Assembly: GCF_002160255.1 (NCBI RefSeq) | Contig: NZ_NFKF01000001.1 | Span: 310,001-374,000 of the forward strand | DNA: 64,000 nt | From: Olsenella sp. An188 | Lineage (GTDB): Bacteria; Actinomycetota; Coriobacteriia; Coriobacteriales; Atopobiaceae | Reading direction: 5' to 3' | Shown: positions 45,799 through 53,778 of the stretch, piece after piece | Position numbering within the stretch: the stretch's first letter is position 1 | Layout: each line of letters begins with the position of its first letter | Made by a program: the position numbers and the translations under genes | The notes under the pieces: model-generated | What the model was told of the DNA's origin: nothing | Databases searched by the model: none | The model's input: the letters and a program-made list of their open reading frames with translations, nothing else

Positions 45799-45931
45799 GG
45801 CCGCACAATTCCCGAATTGTGCGGCCCATCCCGGCCACTTGGGCGAGAAGTGCCGGGAAGAGGTTCTTCTCGCCTGCGAAATGACGTCGCGGGCGCCTGC
45901 GTCCGCGCACAGTCTGGGAATTGTGCGCGCC
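45799..45931. repeat. CGCACAATTC palindromes upstream of tgt
   Basis: GGCCGCACAATTC and GAATTGTGCGGCC form a perfect 28-base palindrome with two central bases (45799-45826); a related, looser copy GCGCACA...GGAATTGTGCGC lies at 45905-45930. Between them are two octamers, GGCGAGAA at 45842 and the 12-mer GTTCTTCTCGCC at 45863. The 309-base gap between tgt and ptsH holds only this and the ptsH terminator. An operator role or a decayed repeat element are both possible. Confidence 0.55.
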
Positions 45932-45961
45932 GGGGGCAAACGACGTCGCAACACCCCATCC

Positions 45962-45997
45962 TACACAAAAGGCCCGGCGCCGCGCGGGCGCCGGGCC
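45962..45997 (-). terminator. Rho-independent terminator of ptsH
   Basis: On the minus strand GGCCCGGCGCC and GGCGCCGGGCC pair around five bases and are followed by TTTTGTG, 30 bases past the ptsH stop. Confidence 0.85.
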
Positions 45998-46026
45998 AAA
46001 CCGAGTCGGTCGTGCGGTGCCTCTGA

Positions 46027-46299
46027 CTACTCGCCGAAGCCGGAGTCGATGAGGGAGATGAGGGCGTCGAGCGCCTCCTGCTCGTCAGCGCCGTCGCAGG
46101 CGACCTCGACCTTGGTGCCGGTGCCGAGGCCGGCGGCGAGGATCATCATGATGGACTTGGCGTTGACAGGGGCAGAGTCCTTGTCGACGTTCTTGATGGT
46201 GACGTTGCACTGGTACTTCTTGGCCTCGGTCACGAAGACGGACGCGGGGCGGGCGTGAAGGCCGGTGGCGTTGATGATGCTCGTCTGCTTAGAAACCAT
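46027..46299 (-). CDS. ptsH: Phosphocarrier protein HPr
   Basis: A 90-residue PTS carrier. The active-site histidine is H15 in ATGLHARPASVFV and the regulatory serine segment is VNAKSIMMILAAGLGTG, as in Gram-positive HPr that HPr kinase can modify. It relays phosphate from EI to sugar-specific EII proteins in the cytoplasm. ptsI is not adjacent, so it is a stand-alone gene. GGGAG lies eight bases before the ATG at 46299; a small hairpin (CGGGGAA/TTCCCCG) is in the leader. Confidence 0.95.
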   Translation of the reverse strand: MVSKQTSIINATGLHARPASVFVTEAKKYQCNVTIKNVDKDSAPVNAKSIMMILAAGLGTGTKVEVACDGADEQEALDALISLIDSGFGE

Positions 46300-46516
46300 G
46301 TTGTGGACTCCCTTTCCAGATTTCCCAACAACCGGGGAACCTGTATTCCCCGAAAAACCGCCATCCATCCTATCAAACACGGCGTCGCTTGGCGCGCTCG
46401 TTCTCGGCAAGGATGCAAAGAAGGGGGATAAACGGAATGGCGCGCGGGCAAGCGGCCGCTTTTGGGGCACAATGAGGGGACCGGCGCGGAGGGCGCGCAC
46501 GACGAGAGGAGACGCG

Positions 46517-47731
46517 ATGGCTGACGAGCACGGCGAGCACGAGGACGTCCCCGCGGGCGACGCCGAGGCGCGGGGCGCGGCGGCCCTCGACGCTGCCCGC
46601 GGGGCGGCGCAGGGAGCGGCCTCGACGCTGAGAAGCGGGCTCGCGGCCGTGCGCGACGTTCACGCGGCGGCCCGGCGCCACTCCTCCGCCCGGGCGCGCC
46701 TGCGCGAGATGGCCGAGGCGCTCGAGGCCGACGAGGCCACGCTCGAGCGCCGCGAGCAGGTCAGCGCCGACTACGACGACATCGTCGCCGAGCAGGGGCG
46801 CGTCGTCGCCGAGGCGCGCGCCGAGCTCGAGCGCCAGCAGGCGACCGTGGAGCGGCTCGAGGCGCAGGCCGCCGAGCTCGAGGGTCACCTCGCGCAGCTT
46901 CGCGAGGACCACGAGCAGGAGCTGCGCCCCTACCGCCGCATCGCCGAGACCGCGCGCGGGCGCGCCGAGGAGGCGAGCCGTGGCGTGGGCGAGGCCAAGC
47001 GCGCCGTGCGCAACGCCGAGGGCCAGGTCAAGGACGCCACCGAGCGGCGCGAGCAGGCCATCTCCTCCGCGATGCGCGCGGTCGACTCCTCGCAGGCCCG
47101 CCTCAGGAAGGTCCAGGACGAGCTCGCGCGCGAGCGGGAGGGCCGCGCGGACGCGAAGGCACTGCGGCAGCTCGCCGACGAGGTGACGACCGAGCTCGCG
47201 CACGTCGAGTCCGCGCGCGCCGAGGTCAGCGTAGTCACGCGGGACGCGCAGGCCGCCGTCGACGCGGCGCAGACGCACCTCTGGACCCAGAAGCAGTCCC
47301 TGGAGGGCGCCCAGCGCGAGGCCGACGCGGCCAAGCGGGAGCACGAGGAGCGCAAGCGCGAGTACGAGGAGCTCCACGCCCGGGCGCAGGCAGCGGAGCG
47401 GGAGCTCGAGGAGCGCATAGAGCGCGCGCGGCACGGGGCGGACGACGCCAAGGAGGCGCACGACCAGGCGGCGGAGCGCCACGACGAGGCGCAGGCCCTG
47501 ATCGACGAGGCGCGCGAGGTGCGCGCGACGCCCGACCAGACCGAGCGCCTGCGCGCGAGCGTCGCCGAGCAGCGCGCCGCCCTCGAAGGGCAGCGCGGCG
47601 TGGTGGACGAGCTGGCGGAGGGCGAGCGCAGCCTGCGCACGCGCACGCGCGGCAGCCGCCTGGCGCTCGCCGCCGCGGCGCTGGCGGTCGTGGCCGCCAT
47701 CGCGCTCGTGGTGTTTCTCGCCACGCGCTAG
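46517..47731 (+). CDS. Large coiled-coil, C-tail-anchored membrane protein
   Basis: A 404-residue protein with no recognised enzymatic domain. From about residue 50 to 370 it is continuous charged helix in heptad-like pattern (ARLREMAEALEADEATLERREQ, AKREHEERKREYEELHARAQ), predicted to be a long coiled coil, and it ends in a single membrane helix (LALAAAALAVVAAIALVVFLATR). The N-terminal 30 residues are acidic. AGAGGAG precedes the ATG. Architecture matches the 103-residue protein at 21.1 kb on a larger scale; a structural or scaffolding role at the membrane is a guess. Confidence 0.75.
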   Translation: MADEHGEHEDVPAGDAEARGAAALDAARGAAQGAASTLRSGLAAVRDVHAAARRHSSARARLREMAEALEADEATLERREQVSADYDDIVAEQGRVVAEARAELERQQATVERLEAQAAELEGHLAQLREDHEQELRPYRRIAETARGRAEEASRGVGEAKRAVRNAEGQVKDATERREQAISSAMRAVDSSQARLRKVQDELAREREGRADAKALRQLADEVTTELAHVESARAEVSVVTRDAQAAVDAAQTHLWTQKQSLEGAQREADAAKREHEERKREYEELHARAQAAERELEERIERARHGADDAKEAHDQAAERHDEAQALIDEAREVRATPDQTERLRASVAEQRAALEGQRGVVDELAEGERSLRTRTRGSRLALAAAALAVVAAIALVVFLATR

Positions 47732-47778
47732 ACGTCCGCCGGGCGGGCCGCCGGCGCACGGCAGGCGACGGCACGAAC

Positions 47779-48945
47779 CTACACGATGAGCATGGCGTCC
47801 CCGAAGCTGAGGAAGCGATAGCGCTCCTCGATCGCCGCGGCGTAGGCGTCCATGATCTGCTCTCGGGTGGCAAAGGCCGAGACGAGCATCATGAGCGTGG
47901 AGCGCGGCACGTGGAAGTTGGTGATCATGGCGTCCACCACGTGGAAGTCCGAGCCGGGCATGAGGTAGAGGTTGGTGGTCGCGTTCTCGCGCGCCACGAT
48001 GTCGCCGCTGCCCGCGGCGCCCTCGAAGCGCAGCGCGGACACGGGCGGCTCGCTCGGCGCGGCGCCCTCCTCCCACGCGCTCTCCAGCGAGCGCACCGAC
48101 GTGGTGCCCACGGCGATCACGCGGTGCCCTGCCGCCTTGGTGGCGTGCACGGCGTCCACGACCCGCTGGCTCACGTGGTAGCGCTCGGTGTGCATGACGT
48201 GCTCGGTGGGGTCGTCCTCGGTCACGAGGCGGAAGGTGTCGATGCCCACCTCGAGCTCGACGGTCTCCCAGCGGATGCCCTTCTCGCGGATGCGTCCGAT
48301 GAGCTCCGGCGTAAAGTGAAGGCCGGCCGTGGGCGCGGCGGCGGAGTGCTCCTCGTCCATGGCGTAGACGGTCTGGTACTTCTCGGGGTCGCCCTCGTAG
48401 CTGGTGATGTAGGGCGGCAGCGGCACGTGCCCGGCGGCGTGGATGGCCTCGTCGAGCGTGCGCGGGGCGCCAAGCACGCCCTCCCCCACCGGCGAGAAGC
48501 GCACGAGGCGCCCGCCGCGGTTGCCCTCGACGAAGTCGACGATCTCGCCGGTGAGCACCACGGGCGCCGACTCCGGCGCGTGCAGCCCGCCGGCGCGGTA
48601 CTCGATGACGATGCCCGGCTGGCGCAGGCGCTTGCCGGGGTTGACCAGGCACTCCCACACGCCGCCGAGCGGGTCCACGTCCTCGCGGCGGCGCAGCAGC
48701 AGCGTCTCGCACACGCCCCCGGTGCCGCGCTTGCGGCCCACGAGGCGCGCCGGCATGACGCGCGTCTGGTTGGCCACGACGAGGTCGCCCGGCTCCAGGT
48801 ACTCCACGACGTCCGTGAAGCGGCGGTGCTCCACGCGACCGTCCTCGCGATGCAGCACGAGCAGGCGGCAGGAGTCGCGCGGCTCGGCCGGCGCCTGCGC
48901 GATCAGCTCGTCGGGCAGCGGGTAGTCAAAGTCGTCGGTGCGCAT
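47779..48945 (-). CDS. queA: S-adenosylmethionine:tRNA ribosyltransferase-isomerase
   Basis: A 388-residue enzyme that converts preQ1 in tRNA to epoxyqueuosine using the ribosyl part of SAM. It starts MRTDDFDYPLPDELIAQAP and contains ANQTRVMPARLVGRK, PTAGLHFTPELI, VGTTSVRSLESA and the end NFHVPRSTLMMLVSAF, all family hallmarks. AGAGGAA precedes the ATG at 48945. Convergent with the coiled-coil gene. It acts after Tgt and before QueH. Confidence 0.96.
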   Translation of the reverse strand: MRTDDFDYPLPDELIAQAPAEPRDSCRLLVLHREDGRVEHRRFTDVVEYLEPGDLVVANQTRVMPARLVGRKRGTGGVCETLLLRRREDVDPLGGVWECLVNPGKRLRQPGIVIEYRAGGLHAPESAPVVLTGEIVDFVEGNRGGRLVRFSPVGEGVLGAPRTLDEAIHAAGHVPLPPYITSYEGDPEKYQTVYAMDEEHSAAAPTAGLHFTPELIGRIREKGIRWETVELEVGIDTFRLVTEDDPTEHVMHTERYHVSQRVVDAVHATKAAGHRVIAVGTTSVRSLESAWEEGAAPSEPPVSALRFEGAAGSGDIVARENATTNLYLMPGSDFHVVDAMITNFHVPRSTLMMLVSAFATREQIMDAYAAAIEERYRFLSFGDAMLIV

Positions 48946-49049
48946 GGGGTTCCTCTCGTCGGCGTGTCGGCGCATAACGATAGCACGCGCGCCGCGGGGA
49001 GGCCCGCCCCGCCGGACGGGCGCGGCGCCCCGGGCTCTTCTCGCCCGGC

Positions 49050-50030
49050 CTAGTGCCACATCCCCTTGCGCTTGAAGATCCAGGCGGCCACGAGGCACGC
49101 GACGGCGGCCACCGCGATCGGGAACGCCCAGTTGTCGAAGAAGGGGACCCCGTCGAAGGGCAGGTCGACGTTCATGCCGTAGAAGCCGAAGACGATGTTG
49201 GGGATCGCCATGACGATCGTGATGACGGAGAGGACCTTCATCACGATGTTGAGGTTGTTGGAGATGATGCTCGCGAAGGCGTCCATCGTGCCCGAGAGCG
49301 TGTTCGAGTAGATGTTGGCCATCTCGATGGCCTGGTGGATCTCGACGAGGACGTCCTCGAGCAGGTCCTGGTCCTCCTCGTAGAGCGGGATGATGCGACC
49401 CTGCATGATCTTGTTGAGCGTCACCTCGTCGGACTTGAGCGACGTGGAGAAGTAGACGAGCGACTTCTCGAGGTTGAGCATCTGGATGAGCTCCTCGTTT
49501 CTGACCGACGCGTGGAGCTTGGCCTCGGTGTTGGACGAGAGGCGGTCAATGCGCCGCAGGTAGACGAGGTAGAGCTGCGAGATGTGCAGGAGCATCTGCA
49601 GCAGGAATCGCGTGCGGTATCGCGTGTCGACGCCGCGCACGCGACCGCCGGCGAGGTCCGACACCACCGGGTTCTCCTGGATGCTGATGGTCACGAACAT
49701 GCTCTTCTCGGGCAAAAAGATCATTGTGAGCGGCATCGTGTCGTAGGCGAGCGCCAGAGAGCTGCGGCTCGTCGAGACGTCGGCCTCGTCGGCGACGGTC
49801 GGGTAGTCAACGATCACGAAGATCTGCCGCTCGTCCTCGTCGTAGTCGATGCGTGAGGTCTCCTCCTCGTCGAGCGCCGAGCGCACGAACTCGCCCAGCA
49901 CGCCGACCTCGGACTCGAGGCGCCGGAGCTCGTCCTCGGTGGGGGCCACGACATTGACCCAGCAGCCCGGACACGGCGCGTCCACTCTCTCCATGGTTCC
50001 GTTGGTCCCGGTCAGCAGGCACTCGATCAT
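49050..50030 (-). CDS. corA: CorA-family divalent cation transporter
   Basis: A 326-residue protein: a soluble N-terminal domain, a long stalk helix (LLEDVLVEIHQAIEMANIYSNTLSGTMDAFASIISNNLN), then two C-terminal membrane helices with the signature GFYGMNVDLP loop between them (GMN motif). It forms pentameric magnesium or cobalt channels; the exact ion is not evident. The basic end FKRKGMWH faces the cytoplasm. It is transcribed alone, 104 bases upstream of queA in the same direction. Confidence 0.94.
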   Translation of the reverse strand: MIECLLTGTNGTMERVDAPCPGCWVNVVAPTEDELRRLESEVGVLGEFVRSALDEEETSRIDYDEDERQIFVIVDYPTVADEADVSTSRSSLALAYDTMPLTMIFLPEKSMFVTISIQENPVVSDLAGGRVRGVDTRYRTRFLLQMLLHISQLYLVYLRRIDRLSSNTEAKLHASVRNEELIQMLNLEKSLVYFSTSLKSDEVTLNKIMQGRIIPLYEEDQDLLEDVLVEIHQAIEMANIYSNTLSGTMDAFASIISNNLNIVMKVLSVITIVMAIPNIVFGFYGMNVDLPFDGVPFFDNWAFPIAVAAVACLVAAWIFKRKGMWH

Positions 50031-50124
50031 GTTTCCACCGTCCTCTGCGCGTCTCGCGGCCTCAGATGCGTCATCACGTTATCGCAAGGGGGACGCGCCG
50101 CGACGCGGAAAGTCGCCGGACTTG

Positions 50125-50721
50125 TCAAATCCTTACACGGGCCTCTGCCCTCGTGCGCTTTCGCTCGTCGCGCGCGGCGTGGCGCTCGATGGCGGCCTCG
50201 GCTGCGGAGAAGCGGCAGCCGCAGTAGTTCTGCCGGTACATGCCCAGCTCGCGCGACTCGCGCGTGGCCTCGGCGTAGTGCGGGCGGAAGTCGCGCCACA
50301 CCGGCGTGAGGCCGTTTGCGGACGCGAGCGCGCGCAGGGTCTCGCCGCACGCGTCGAAGAGCTGGTAGGGGGACACGGCAAGCGTCGTGGAGATGTGCGT
50401 GAAGCCCAGCTCGCGCGCCACGCGGCACGACTCGGACAGGCGCAGCGCGTAGCAGGCCCGGCAGCGCCGCTCGCGGTCGAAGCCGGCCGGGGCGACCGCG
50501 CGCTCCCAGGCGGCGCGGTCGTCGCCCGCCACGACCACGTCGACGTGGGCGACGTTTGCGGCCCAGTCGCGCAGCGTGCTCAGGCGCCGCTCCCACTCGG
50601 AGGCGGGCTGTATGTTGGGGTTGGTCCAGCAGATGGTGGGCTCAAAGCCCTCGGCACGCAACAGGCGCACCGGCTCGAGCGAGCACGGGCCGCAGCACGC
50701 GTGGAGGAGCAGCGAAATCAT
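50125..50721 (-). CDS. queH: Epoxyqueuosine reductase QueH
   Basis: A 198-residue protein of the former DUF208 family, which reduces epoxyqueuosine to queuosine. It shows LLHACCGPCSLEPV with the vicinal cysteines C9-C10, CRACYALRLSESCR, FTHISTTLAVSPYQ, and NYCGCRFS near the end, i.e. the cysteine set for the iron-sulfur cluster and adjacent metal site. GAGGG precedes the ATG at 50721; the long upstream frame is not coding. It completes the queuosine steps begun by Tgt and QueA in this window. Confidence 0.93.
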   Translation of the reverse strand: MISLLLHACCGPCSLEPVRLLRAEGFEPTICWTNPNIQPASEWERRLSTLRDWAANVAHVDVVVAGDDRAAWERAVAPAGFDRERRCRACYALRLSESCRVARELGFTHISTTLAVSPYQLFDACGETLRALASANGLTPVWRDFRPHYAEATRESRELGMYRQNYCGCRFSAAEAAIERHAARDERKRTRAEARVRI

Positions 50722-50776
50722 GGCCCTCAGACTCCGTTTCGGGCGCCCCTCGCGGCTCCGGGGCCGGCCGAGGCGG

Positions 50777-50896
50777 TTGTCAGTGGTTTTTTGAAGACAC
50801 CCCAAGTATAGGGCCGCAGACTGGCGAGAAAGGCGCAGGTCAGAAAATGCCATAAGGGAGGTGATACTTATGGAGACCGAGAAAAAACGCTGACAA
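50777..50896. mobile_element. 120-bp MITE-like element, copy 2
   Basis: Ends TTGTCAGTGGTTTTTT and AAAAAACGCTGACAA form terminal inverted repeats with small differences. Its length, 120 bases, equals the copy at 16.1 kb; in reverse orientation the two share GCAGGT, AGAAAATGC and TACTTA(T)GG-type blocks. It contains a GGCGAGAA octamer and a GGGAGGTGATACTTATG stretch that looks like a ribosome site plus start but no open frame. It lies in the 220-base gap upstream of queH. Confidence 0.75.
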
Positions 50897-50941
50897 CCGG
50901 ATTGCGGGCGCACGGGTGGGCCGCAGGGGACGCCGGGCGGC

Positions 50942-51514
50942 CTAGTCTCGCGGCGCGGACGTGCCGCGGAGCAGCTCGACCCCGCTCTCGGTGTCGCGCA
51001 CGTGGGTGCATCCCGGCGTGCGCAGGATCTCACGTGCCATGAGGAGGTCGCCGGCGCAGCCCGAGAGGTGCAGCACGGCGAGAAGAACCGCGAGCGTGGG
51101 CATCCCCGCCGCGGCCGCGGCCGCGGCGAGCGCCGCCGTCACCACCACCGCAGGGGCCGCGAGCACCGCCACCATCCGCCCGCGCGTGGTGAGCGCGCCG
51201 TCCGTGCGCGTGTAGAGGAAGGCGTCCTTGGCCCCGAAGCTGACCTTGCAGCCGGGGCAGAGCAGCGCGAAGGCCGCCCCGTGCACGAGCTCGTGAACGG
51301 GCAGCGCCACGATCGAGGCCACGACCACGGCGATCCACCACGGCGCCGTCATGAGCGCGCCGCCGTCCATCCCCGTGAGCAGGGCCGTCACCGCCGAGAC
51401 GAGCACGCCCACGGCAAGCGTCGTCTGCGACCAGCGCGTCACGCGCAGCTGCGTGGCCTCGTCCCCCAGCACGTCTATGTCGGCGATCTTCTCCACAGCC
51501 ACATAGTAGCGCAC
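50942..51514 (-). CDS. Putative membrane zinc metalloprotease, DUF3267-like
   Basis: A 190-residue protein with about four membrane helices: 33-48 (TLAVGVLVSAVTALLTG), 58-75, 116-138 and 143-158. The second helix runs into ALPVHELVHGAAFALL, an HExxH motif, followed by CPGCKVSFGAKDAF. This is the pattern of DUF3267 proteins, thought to be intramembrane-type zinc proteases though not proven. The GTG at 51514 has no good ribosome site, so the start is uncertain. It diverges from the MetRS-like gene. Confidence 0.72.
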   Translation of the reverse strand: MRYYVAVEKIADIDVLGDEATQLRVTRWSQTTLAVGVLVSAVTALLTGMDGGALMTAPWWIAVVVASIVALPVHELVHGAAFALLCPGCKVSFGAKDAFLYTRTDGALTTRGRMVAVLAAPAVVVTAALAAAAAAAGMPTLAVLLAVLHLSGCAGDLLMAREILRTPGCTHVRDTESGVELLRGTSAPRD

Positions 51515-51542
51515 ACGGCCAGGCCCAAAAGTGCGAGAATAG

Positions 51543-51558
51543 GACGGTTGGAACCGTC
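51543..51558. promoter_or_regulatory. Palindrome ahead of the MetRS-like gene
   Basis: GACGGTT, two G bases, then AACCGTC: a perfect 7-bp inverted repeat directly before the AAGGAG ribosome site, in a divergent promoter region. It may be an operator or an RNA hairpin that controls access to the ribosome site. Confidence 0.4.
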
Positions 51559-51572
51559 ACGAAGGAGCGTCC

Positions 51573-53597
51573 ATGCCCTCAACCGAGAACCGCCCCCAGT
51601 TCCCCAGGCGCGCCGTCATCACCGGCGGCATGCCGTACGGCAACAAGAACCTGCACTTCGGCCACATCGGCGGCGTCTTCGTGCCCGCGGACTTCTTCGC
51701 GCGCTTCCTGCGCGACCGCATCGGACCCGAGAACGTGATCTTCGTCTCCGGCACAGACTGCTACGGCTCGCCCATCGCCGAGGGCTACCGCAAGCGCGTC
51801 GAGGCGGGCTACGAGGGCACGATCGAGGACTACGTGCGCGCCAACCACGACGCGCAGAAGGCCGCGCTCGACGCCTACGGCATCTCGCTCGACCTCTTTG
51901 CGGGCTCGGGGCTGCCGCCGGCGAAGGACGTCCACGCGCGCCTGTCCACCGAGCTCATCGGCCGCCTGCACGAGCGGGGCTACCTGCACAGGCGCACCAC
52001 GCGCCAGTTCTACGACGTGGAGGCCGGCACCTTCCTCAACGGCCGCCAGGTGGTCGGGCGCTGCCCGGTGCGCGGCTGCAAGTCCGAGAAGGCCTACGCC
52101 GACGAGTGCGACCTCGGCCACCAGTTTGACCCCGAGGAGCTCATCGCGCCCGTCTCGCAGCTCACCGGCACCACGCCCGAGCTGCGCCCGGTCGACAACT
52201 GGTACTTCGACCTGCCGGCGTTCCGCGACGAGCTCGAGCGGCTCATGGACGAGTGGGACGCCGACCCGCAGGTGCGCGCCGTGGTCACCAAGACCGTGCG
52301 CGAGAGCCTGGTGGACCCGGTCATCTACGTCCAGACCAAGTTCCGCGAGGCCTACGACGCCGTGGCGGACAGGCTGCCCGCGCACACCCTGACGGAGGCC
52401 GAGGGCGGCCAGCAGTCCTTCTCGCTCACGTTTGCCGGGTGGGAGGAGCGCGACGCCGCGCGCGAGGTGCTCGAGGCCGGCGGCGTGCGCTTCCGCACGG
52501 GCAAGTGCCTGCTGCCGCTGCGCATCACCGGCAACATCGAGTGGGGCGTGCCCGCGCCCGAGCTCGACGGCGCGGGCGGCCTCACCGTGTGGGTGTGGCC
52601 GGAGAGCCTGTGGGCGCCCATCAGCTTTACGCAGACGGTGCTCGCCGGCGCCGAGGAGGGCCGCTACTCCTCCGCGGACTGGCACGACTGGTGGTGCAGC
52701 GAGGACGCGCGCGTCTACCAGTTCATCGGCCAGGACAACATCTACTTCTACTGCGTGGCGCAGCCGGCCATGTGGGAGGCCCTCGGCTGGGGCCTCACCC
52801 AGGACGTGCCGGTTGCCAACTACCACATCCTGTTCATGAACAAGAAGGCCTCGAGCTCCGGCAAGATCGCGCCGCCGATGGCCGCCGAGCTGCTGGACCA
52901 CTACACCCCCGAGCAGCTGCGCGCGCACTGGCTGAGTCTGGGCCTCGACCAGAAGGCCGTGAGCTTCAACCCCAAGGCCTTCGACACGTCCGTCTCCCAC
53001 AAGGACAAGGCGACCGGCGAGGACGTCCTCACGCGCGACGACCCGCGCGTGGTGGACCCCGCGCTCAAGGAGTCGGCCTTTCTGACCAACATCTTCAACC
53101 GCCTGGCGCGCTCGTGCTTCTACGGCGCGGCCAACGTCTGCGAGGGGCACCTGCCCGCGGTGGCGCCGAGCGAGCAGGCCGTGGAGGCCGCGCGCGAGGC
53201 CACGCTCGCCTTCGAGCGGCGCGCCTACGAGTTCGACGCGCACGGCGCGCTCGGGGTGGCCGAGGAGTTTGCCCGCGCGGCCAACAAGCGCTGGGACGAG
53301 GCGAGCAAGGCCGCGCGCGGTGACGACGCCGCCTACGAGGCAGCGCTGGCCGACGCCTTCGTGGCGCTGCGTACGACGGCGCTGCTCATGCACCCGGCCG
53401 TGCCGGCGGGATGCGAGAGGATCTGCGAGCACATGGGCTTCTCGCCGCGCGAGTTCTTTGACTGGGAGCACGCGCTCGAGGGCCCGCTCGAACTGGCCGC
53501 GGCGCGCGGGGAGACGCCCGAGGCCCACGCGATCGTACCGCTGCCGCCGCGCTTCGACTTCTTCGAGAAGCACCCGTCGCAGGTGAAGGGCAGGTAG
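51573..53597 (+). CDS. Methionyl-tRNA synthetase-like class I enzyme
   Basis: A 674-residue class I synthetase. The nucleotide motif is NLHFGHIGG (HxGH), with VSGTDCYGSPIAE and a knuckle CPVRGCKSEKAYADECDLG as in MetRS. VYQFIGQDNIYFYCV and NYHILFMNKKASSSGKIAPP follow; the last replaces the expected KMSKS with KASSSGK. A segment ITGNIEWGVPAPEL precedes them, as in MetG. The C-terminal 150 residues are a helical anticodon-binding part. The relationship to MetRS is clear, but the odd KMSKS region leaves open whether it is the main MetRS. AAGGAG precedes the ATG. Confidence 0.82.
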   Translation: MPSTENRPQFPRRAVITGGMPYGNKNLHFGHIGGVFVPADFFARFLRDRIGPENVIFVSGTDCYGSPIAEGYRKRVEAGYEGTIEDYVRANHDAQKAALDAYGISLDLFAGSGLPPAKDVHARLSTELIGRLHERGYLHRRTTRQFYDVEAGTFLNGRQVVGRCPVRGCKSEKAYADECDLGHQFDPEELIAPVSQLTGTTPELRPVDNWYFDLPAFRDELERLMDEWDADPQVRAVVTKTVRESLVDPVIYVQTKFREAYDAVADRLPAHTLTEAEGGQQSFSLTFAGWEERDAAREVLEAGGVRFRTGKCLLPLRITGNIEWGVPAPELDGAGGLTVWVWPESLWAPISFTQTVLAGAEEGRYSSADWHDWWCSEDARVYQFIGQDNIYFYCVAQPAMWEALGWGLTQDVPVANYHILFMNKKASSSGKIAPPMAAELLDHYTPEQLRAHWLSLGLDQKAVSFNPKAFDTSVSHKDKATGEDVLTRDDPRVVDPALKESAFLTNIFNRLARSCFYGAANVCEGHLPAVAPSEQAVEAAREATLAFERRAYEFDAHGALGVAEEFARAANKRWDEASKAARGDDAAYEAALADAFVALRTTALLMHPAVPAGCERICEHMGFSPREFFDWEHALEGPLELAAARGETPEAHAIVPLPPRFDFFEKHPSQVKGR

Positions 53598-53622
53598 GCG
53601 CCCCCGTCCCGCACTCGACGAC

Positions 53623-53702
53623 CGTAGGAGCAAGGCGACGTTTTTCTCGGTGGAAACGTCGCTTTGCTCCTACGCCCGGCTTCTGTAGGAGCAAAGCGAC
53701 AC
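53623..53702. repeat. GTAGGAGCAAAGCGAC hairpin with a third arm
   Basis: CGTAGGAGCAAGGCGACGTTT (first arm, 53623-53643) pairs with the reverse copy ending at 53674 over a TTCTCGGTGG loop, with one G-T pair; a third arm GTAGGAGCAAAGCGAC follows at 53685. Together they fill the gap after the MetRS-like gene and may act as its terminator. Confidence 0.6.
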
Positions 53703-53778
53703 TCTGAGCTCTAGAGGTGTCGGCAGGCGCCTACGCTTTGGCGAGAAGGACCACGCGCCCCAACAGGAAGGACCTCAC

